DNA from: Flaveria trinervia
Taxonomy: Eukaryota; Streptophyta; Magnoliopsida; Asterales; Asteraceae
Assembly: GCA_025506515.1 (NCBI GenBank)
Contig: CM046456.1
Coordinates: 11,546,024 to 11,610,023, forward strand
DNA: 64,000 nt
Direction: 5' to 3'
Position numbers and translations under genes: made by a program. The notes below the pieces were generated by a model. It did no database searches. It was not told where the DNA came from and saw only the letters and a program-made list of their open reading frames with translations. Below are positions 58,015-64,000 of this stretch, in pieces; position 1 is the stretch's first letter; each line of letters begins with the position of its first letter.

Positions 58015-58930
58015 ATGTCATGACTAAGTATATTGGCTTGCATTGCTATCATTTCTTGAAAAGCTTCACTCAACAGGATAAGTCATTTCTAAACATCATA
58101 GTGAAAGATTTAGGATGCTTGTTGTTGACCATTTTGTTGCATTCTGTTTTTATATTAAGATTTGTACATGGAGACGTGAAGCTGGAAACTTTCGTACTTG
58201 GTCAACCAGGATCTAGATGAACAAAAGCTATATCTTATTGGGCGTGGTTCGGTATGCTTTTTCATTAATTTTTCTTGACATCCAAATTTATTTATTTACA
58301 TGCTACAACAATTACAACGTATTTATAGCATTCATTCTGGTCCACTTAGATTATGTCCCTGTTCAACATCGGCTCGTGATTTTGCAGATTGACAAGTTTT
58401 TGGTGGAGGTCAAACTTTGAACTATAATGTACACATACTGCTCACCCACACATCTCATAACCCAAGGCTAAGGATCTTTGGGTCTTTAATCCATAATCAC
58501 CTTGGTTTCTTATAGCTTGTTTTTGTTTGACTTGTTGCTTATATTCAAATCTTTTTCGTAGGCTTAGATTTAGAATTCTATTATATGAAATGTGCTCATT
58601 TCAATACACTTTTTTCAGTTAGGAATATTGCAAGAAACTTTAAGTTGTACACTAGAGAGAGAGAGTACTCTGCAATCCCAAAACTCTTAAACTTCTTGCT
58701 GTACCACTATTTGAGCTTTATGATAATGTTTATTGTTCAGGTAAATTATTGTTTTCGAAAGATTCCAAGTTAATAAGATTTAGGACGACTGTTGTTGACC
58801 ATCTTGTTGACTTCTGTTTTTATATAAAGATTTGTACATGGAGACGTGGAGCTGGAAATTCCGTTCTTGGTCAACTAGGATCTAGATGAACAGAAGCTAT
58901 ATCTTATTGAGCTTAGTTCTGGTATGCATT
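58015..58930 (+). pseudogene. CK1-like catalytic-loop exons, copies 2 and 3
   Basis: 58020-58080: a decayed IAVEAISFLEKLH exon. 58150-58215: FVHGDVKLETFVLGQPGS, with His-Gly-Asp intact. 58829-58900: a third loop copy, VHGDVELEIPFLVN-like after a frame change. The intervening sequences (CATGCTACAACAATTAC..., CTCACCCACACATCTC...) are shared among all copies including 54250-54560, so whole exon-intron blocks were duplicated. Confidence 0.75.
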
Positions 58931-59849
58931 TCATTATTTTTTCTTTTATTTACATCCAATTTTATCTGTTTACATGCTACAACAATTGCAACATATTTAT
59001 AGCATTCATTATGGTCCACTAGACTTCTTAGATTACGTGCCTATTTAACATCAGATTGTGATTTCGTAGAGTAGCAAGTGTGTTACTGCTCACCCACACA
59101 TCTCATAACCCAAGGCTAAGGATCTTTAGGTCTTTAGATCCATAATCACCTTGGTTTCTTATAGTTTGTATTTGTTTGACTTTTGCATAATATACAAATC
59201 TTTTTTGTGGACTGAGTAATAACCTTATTATATGAAACGTGCTCACTTCAATACACGTTTTTCAATTCAGGAATGCAAGAAACTTTAAGCTGTACACTTA
59301 CCGCATAGAGAATACTATGCAATCTCATAACTCTGAAACTTCTTGCTTTATGAAAATATTTATTGTTCAGGTAAGTACTTGTGTTTGAAAGATTCAAATT
59401 TAATAAGTCTTGAATGCCCTTGTCATAAGTTGTTGCAATTTATTTGAGTTAAAATCTAATTACTTAACAATTTATTTGAGTTAAAATCTAATTACTTAAC
59501 AATTTATAATATTTGTTTTACTCGAAACCATACCCTTGAAAGTAAACGTTACCAGAATTACCCTTAGAAGGCAAATTATGATAAGGGCATAGATTTTAGA
59601 ATTACAATAATTTAAAATTTTGATATAAATGAAAAATATGTATTTCGTACTGATTAGAACATCTATGGTCAAATGAGTGGCAAGTTTACATGAATTTATA
59701 AAATTTTGATATAAAAGTAAATTATGTATTTAGTGCTGATCAGAACATTTGTGGTCTTCCAAATAAGTGGCAAGTTTTCATGAATTTTATTGTTCATAAT
59801 TGTTAAAATGTTTGGAGGAATAAAGTAATTTTATATAAGAACCTCAAGT

Positions 59850-60470
59850 TATGGCTTACAAAAGCTCATTGAATGATTGTTGTGGTTCATTACAGAAGAC
59901 GACTAGGTGATTTTACATTTTGGTGAGTTTCGACTTTGACATCATTAAACACTCCTTTTGTAGTTGATTTATTGTTATATATTATTTCTTTTTTGCAAGG
60001 TTATAGTCATGCTTGGATATAGTCTTTGCCGGAAGATATCTTACTTGGTCAACTAGGATCGGTAGATGGAAAGGAACTTTATTTTATTGATCTTAGTTAC
60101 AAGTTCTCTATAATCTTACATTTTTTTAAAATATCTTTGATTAGCACATTATCTGTCTATGTTTCAGCACCAAAGTGGAAGGACTCAAGGAGTCTGAATC
60201 TAGTCAGCATGTTGAATATGATCAACCGCCACATATTATCAGGTTCATTTTCTTTGTGTGGTAACCATCAGTTTTTTTCATGTACGTATTTTCATCAACT
60301 GTGTTGTTTGCGAGATGTACACTAAAACTTGCAAGTGTGAGGTGAACATGCACATTTAGGCCGAACAGTAAGAAGATGGGATGACGTTGGGTTATTTTCA
60401 TACACAGTAATATTTCTCAATATGGGAAGATTACCATGGCAAGTTTACATGGTCAGTTTCATCCTTTTCA
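59850..60470 (+). pseudogene. CK1-like kinase block, copy 2
   Basis: In order: YKSSLNDCCGS (59858), a decayed KGRQGDFYI (59896), LPEDILLGQLGSVDGKELYF (60030), SSQHVEYDQPPHI in one frame (60200), and GRTVRRWDD...YTVIFLNMGRLPWQ (60362-60450). The linear order of kinase blocks is conserved, but the exons are joined by frame changes. Confidence 0.75.
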
Positions 60471-60639
60471 CTTTGTTATTTTTATTTCTGTTTTTTTTTC
60501 TCTTCTTTTCCTTATTTTTTATTTTCATCAATGTTTTCCAGCAACATGACACATGTTTGGCACATCCTTGAACCACAGGTTAAAAGCCCTCACACCCCAG
60601 CTGCTCTACCTTTTACGTTTTTCCCGTAAGATGAATATC

Positions 60640-61310
60640 ATTTTCTAATTTATAGATGAAATAGTTCTTTAGTTTCCTTTCTCTTCTAAATATATCTTTG
60701 CATTCACTTCTGCTGGAGTGTTTGCTGGTTTTGCATCCCACACGTCAAAATTTAGCATCATATCTGTTAAGTATTTTTGTTTATGCAACAGTATAATATA
60801 TTCCTTGTATTCGATTTCCAATCTGAGAAAATGTTTCAACTGTCCCAAATATTTCATTCGAAACCTAGTATTCAGGTCATCAGTTAAGTCTCCGGTAGTT
60901 ACTAGATTATCAACGTACATTAGCATAGCTGCTACTTTTGTTTCTTTGACTTTTACTAACAAAATCATTTTGTTCTAAGAACTCAGAGATCTTACCGTAC
61001 CAGGCTGTCAAAGACTGCTTTAATCCGTAGAGAGACCATACTTCTTAGCACACTTACCCCTTTGCCTAATAAAACTCATACGGGAGTCAGTACATGTTAA
61101 TGAGACCATACTTCTTAGCACACATACCCCTTTGCCTAATAAAACTCGTACGGGAGTCAGTTTGCCTACTAGTCCAGACCATACTTCGTAGAGAAACCCT
61201 GAGCCACCAGTCGGGCCTTGTACCTTTTAACTAATCCGTCTGCCTTCTTTTTGACTTTGTATACCCGGAAACTTGATACATGTTTTACACCTTCTGGTCT
61301 GGGACTAATT
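60640..61310 (-). pseudogene. Copia reverse transcriptase fragment
   Basis: Minus strand: MLMYVDNLVTTGDLTDDLNT (catalytic Y-V-D-D changed to Y-V-D-N), FRMKYLGQLKHFLRLEIEYK, and DAKPANTPAEVN. Upstream at about 61010 is LYGLKQSLTAWYGKISEF. About 60 bases (GAGACCATACTTCTTAGCAC...) are tandemly doubled at about 61033-61160. No LTRs. It splits two copies of the kinase block. Confidence 0.85.
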
Positions 61311-61439
61311 CACATGTTTGGTTTAGTGCTGATTAGAACATATGTGGTCTTCTAAATGAGTGCCAAGTTTACATGAACTTAATTGTTCATAATTTCTAAA
61401 ATTTTTAGAGGAGTAAAGTAATTTTATATATGAACCTCA

Positions 61440-61850
61440 AGTTATGGCTTACAAAAGCTTATTGAATGGATGTTGTGGTTCACTACAAGGGACGGCAAGG
61501 TGATTTTACATTCCGGTGAGTTTCAACTTTGACATCATTAAACACTCCTTCTGTAGTTGATTTATTTGCATATATTACTTCGTTTTTTTAAGGTTATAGA
61601 CATGCTTGGATGTAGTCTTTGCCGGAAAATATCTTACTTGGTCAACCAAATTCAGTAGATGAAAAGGAACTTTATCTTATAGATCTTAGTTAGAAGTTAT
61701 TTATAATCTTACATTTTTAAAAATATCTTTGATTAGCACATTATCTGTCTATGTTTCAGCATCAAAATGGAAGGACTCAAGGAGTTTGCATCTAGTCAGC
61801 ATGTTGAATATGATCAAAGTCACATATTATCAGGTTCAGTTTCTTTGTGT
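61440..61850 (+). pseudogene. CK1-like kinase block, copy 3
   Basis: 61455-61515: KSLLNGCC, then after a frame change VHYKGRQGDF, the clearest family signature in the window. 61610-61690: LPENILLGQPNSVDEKELYL with a stop soon after. 61760-61830: SKWKDSRSLHL / SSQHVEYDQ in neighbouring frames. Colinear with 59850-60260. Confidence 0.78.
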
Positions 61851-62159
61851 GGTAATCATCAGCTGATATGAAAACATATAAGGTATGATTTTCTTGACTC
61901 TCTAATTCTGTATATAAATACCTTATTTGAGATAATTCTTTTTCTATCTGTTTCATGTTCTTGTGTGATTTTAAGGAATTTGTTAGACACCCATTAGGGC
62001 TAATTTAATTTTGCAAGTTTTCAAGTAATTAAACACCGATTGTTGTAGTACCCTAGATTTTCTTCTAATTGAGTTGTTGAAAGCCATTGAATGTTCATGT
62101 CAATTTGGAAGTTCTTGAGTACTTGGGTAATTGTAAGCAATAACTAACTTTCTTTTTGA

Positions 62160-64000
62160 TTTGTTGAATACATTCTTGAACAAATTGTTTGAGTCAACAT
62201 AGGATTCTGTGTGAACATAATTTGTTTTTCATTAAATTATCGATGAACTTAGAAATCTTTTTAGAGTTTGTGCAACCAATTACGGTGTTGAAGTACTATT
62301 TGCATCCTATGAATCTGTTTATTATTGGGGTTTTTGTTTCTTGATTTTTTTTATTGGTTAATTATTAATTCATTGTATTAAAGGTACTTTCTTTAGTGCA
62401 TATAACTTGCATAAGTTGTTTGTGTCAACATAGGATTCTCTGTGAACATAATTTTTTGTAATTAAATCATTGTTAAACTTAAAATTTGTTTTGGAGTTTG
62501 TGCAAATTGAAGTACAGATTTGCATACTATCAATCCGTTTATTATTGAAACTTTTATTTATTGACTTGCTTTTTGTTTGGTTAAGTTTTAATTCATTAGG
62601 TTAAAGGTGCTTTCATTAATGCTTAGAACTTGCAATCGCAAGTAGTTTATGTTAACATGTGATTCTGTGTGAACATAATTTGTTTCTCATTACGTCATTG
62701 TTGAACTTAAAAAAATTTGGAATTTGTGCAATTAATAATGGTGTTTAAGTACGAATTTGCATATTAAGAATCTGTTTGTTGTTGGAATGTATGTTTCTTG
62801 ACTTGATTCTTTCATTGGTTAATTTTTAATTCATAATGATATAGGTGTTTTCATTAATGCATAGAACTTGCAATGTTTGTGTTAACATGGGATTCTGTGT
62901 GAACATAATTTGTTTCTTGTTAAATTATCGTTGAACTTAAAATCTTTTAGAGTTTGTGCAATCAATAACGGTATTAAAGTACTCTTTGCATACTATGAAT
63001 CTGTTTATTGTTGGAATATTTATATCTTGATTTGCTTTTCTATTAGCTAATTATTAATTCAATATGTTAAAAATGCTTTTGGTAATGCTTAGAACTTGCA
63101 ATATGCAAGTTGTTTGTGTCAACATGAGATTCTGTGTGAACATAATTGTTTCTGATTAAATCATTGTTTAACCTAAAAAACTTTTTGGAATTTATGCAAT
63201 TGATAATGTTGTTATAAACTACAGATTTGCATACTATGAATATGTTATTATTGGAATTTTTGTTTATTTTTTATTGGTTAATTCTAATTCATTATCTTAA
63301 AAGTGCTTTCATTAATGTTTTGGACTTGTAATATGCAAGTTGTTTGTGTCAATATGAGATTCTATATTACTAATTTGTTTCTTATTATGTCATTGTTGAT
63401 ATTAAAAATCTTTTTGGAATTGTGCAACAATGTTGTTGAATTATGGATTTGCATACTATGAATCTGTTTATTATTGGAAATTTTGTTTATTGACTTGCTT
63501 TTTATTGGGTAATTTTTAATTCATTATGTTAAAGATGATTTTATTAATTCTTAAAACTTGTGTGAACATAATTTGTTTCTTATTATGTTATTTTTGAACT
63601 TAAAATCTTTTTGGAGTTTGTACAATCAATATTGGTGTTGAACTCGGAATTTGCATTCTATGAATCTGTTTATTATTGGAATTTTTGTTTCTTGACTTGC
63701 CTTTTTCTTCGCTAATTTTTAATTCATTATGTTGAAGGTGCTTTTGTTAATGATTAGAACTTGTAATATGCAAGTTGTTTGTGTCAACATGGGATTTTGT
63801 GTGACTATACTTTGTTTCTCATTATGTTATTATTGAATTTAAAAACTTTTTTAGAGTTTTTTTTAATCAATAATGGTGTTGAAGTATCGGTTTGCATACT
63901 ATGAGTCTGTTTATTATTATGATTTTTGTTTCTTGACCTGCTTTTTTATCGACTAATTTTTTATTCATAATGGTAAAGGTTCTTTCATTATTTCTTCACA
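62160..64000 (+). repeat. Diverged tandem array, period about 230 bases
   Basis: A unit containing GTGTCAACATGGGATTCTGTG, GAACATAATTTGTTTC, TTTGCATACTATGAATCTG and TTTATTATTGGAATTTTTG recurs in order. The GATTCT landmark falls at 62203, 62434, 62661, 62891, 63128, 63358, (lost near 63560) and 63793. About eight copies are in the window and the array runs off its end. No coding frame; it could be an intron expansion or a young satellite. Confidence 0.85.

Noticed and set aside
51341..61850. A functional kinase gene
   Set aside because: Catalytic-loop residues are altered (PEN to LEA or LET), every block has frame changes, and motifs are repeated out of a single-gene order.

Overview
This is a plant nuclear window built mostly from nested transposable elements. 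It is low in GC, has no bacterial-style genes, and carries several lineages of LTR retrotransposon known only from plants: Tat with two RNase H domains, a chromodomain element of Tekay type, a Sirevirus-like copia, and Cassandra. I recognise several repeat styles as common in Asteraceae, so an Asteraceae eudicot is my best guess; that is inference. I support no intact host protein-coding gene.

Layout. 1-9.6 kb: end of a copia-type LTR (1-649), a decayed copia fragment on the minus strand (1733-2560), and a three-level nest in which a GAGCCGAGC-type MITE (3845-8267) is split by a 3.9 kb LTR-like unit (4337-8231) that itself carries a Cassandra TRIM (6942-7586, TSD TTATA). 9.6-19.4 kb: a full-length chromovirus on the minus strand (9597-19442) with a Sirevirus solo LTR inside its gag (15903-16772). 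19.5-20.9 kb: a small MITE and then a Helitron (19843-20882). 21.3-49.6 kb: a Tat-lineage gypsy element on the minus strand (21316-49588, TSD CGGCT). Its 3' LTR holds a second Cassandra (22118-22766, TSD GTTTA). Its integrase is split by a Sirevirus-like copia element (27277-43832, TSD CCCTC), whose reverse transcriptase/RNase H region is in turn split by a hAT DNA transposon (33787-37636, TSD CTGTTAAG). The Tat element also carries a plus-strand (antisense) gene with its own TATA box and a frame-preserving intron (23456-25608).

50.5-62 kb: a Helitron-like end, then tandem, diverged and frameshifted copies of exons of a plant casein-kinase-1-like kinase (EL1-like/MUT9-like family). The array is interrupted by a non-autonomous hAT (52112-52558), a solo LTR (54721-55446, TSD ACTTG) and a copia RT fragment (60640-61310). 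From about 62.16 kb to the end there is a diverged tandem array with a period near 230 bp.

The order of events can be read from the nesting: Tat first, Sirevirus into it, hAT into the Sirevirus; chromovirus first, Sirevirus solo LTR into it. Most element reading frames carry stops or frameshifts, so nearly everything looks non-autonomous now. A shared theme is that each LTR family carries its own short CpG-containing motif amplified many times: CTTCGGAAG, GCCGCGGC, GGCGCATG, and TCAGTCGTGCGACTGA.
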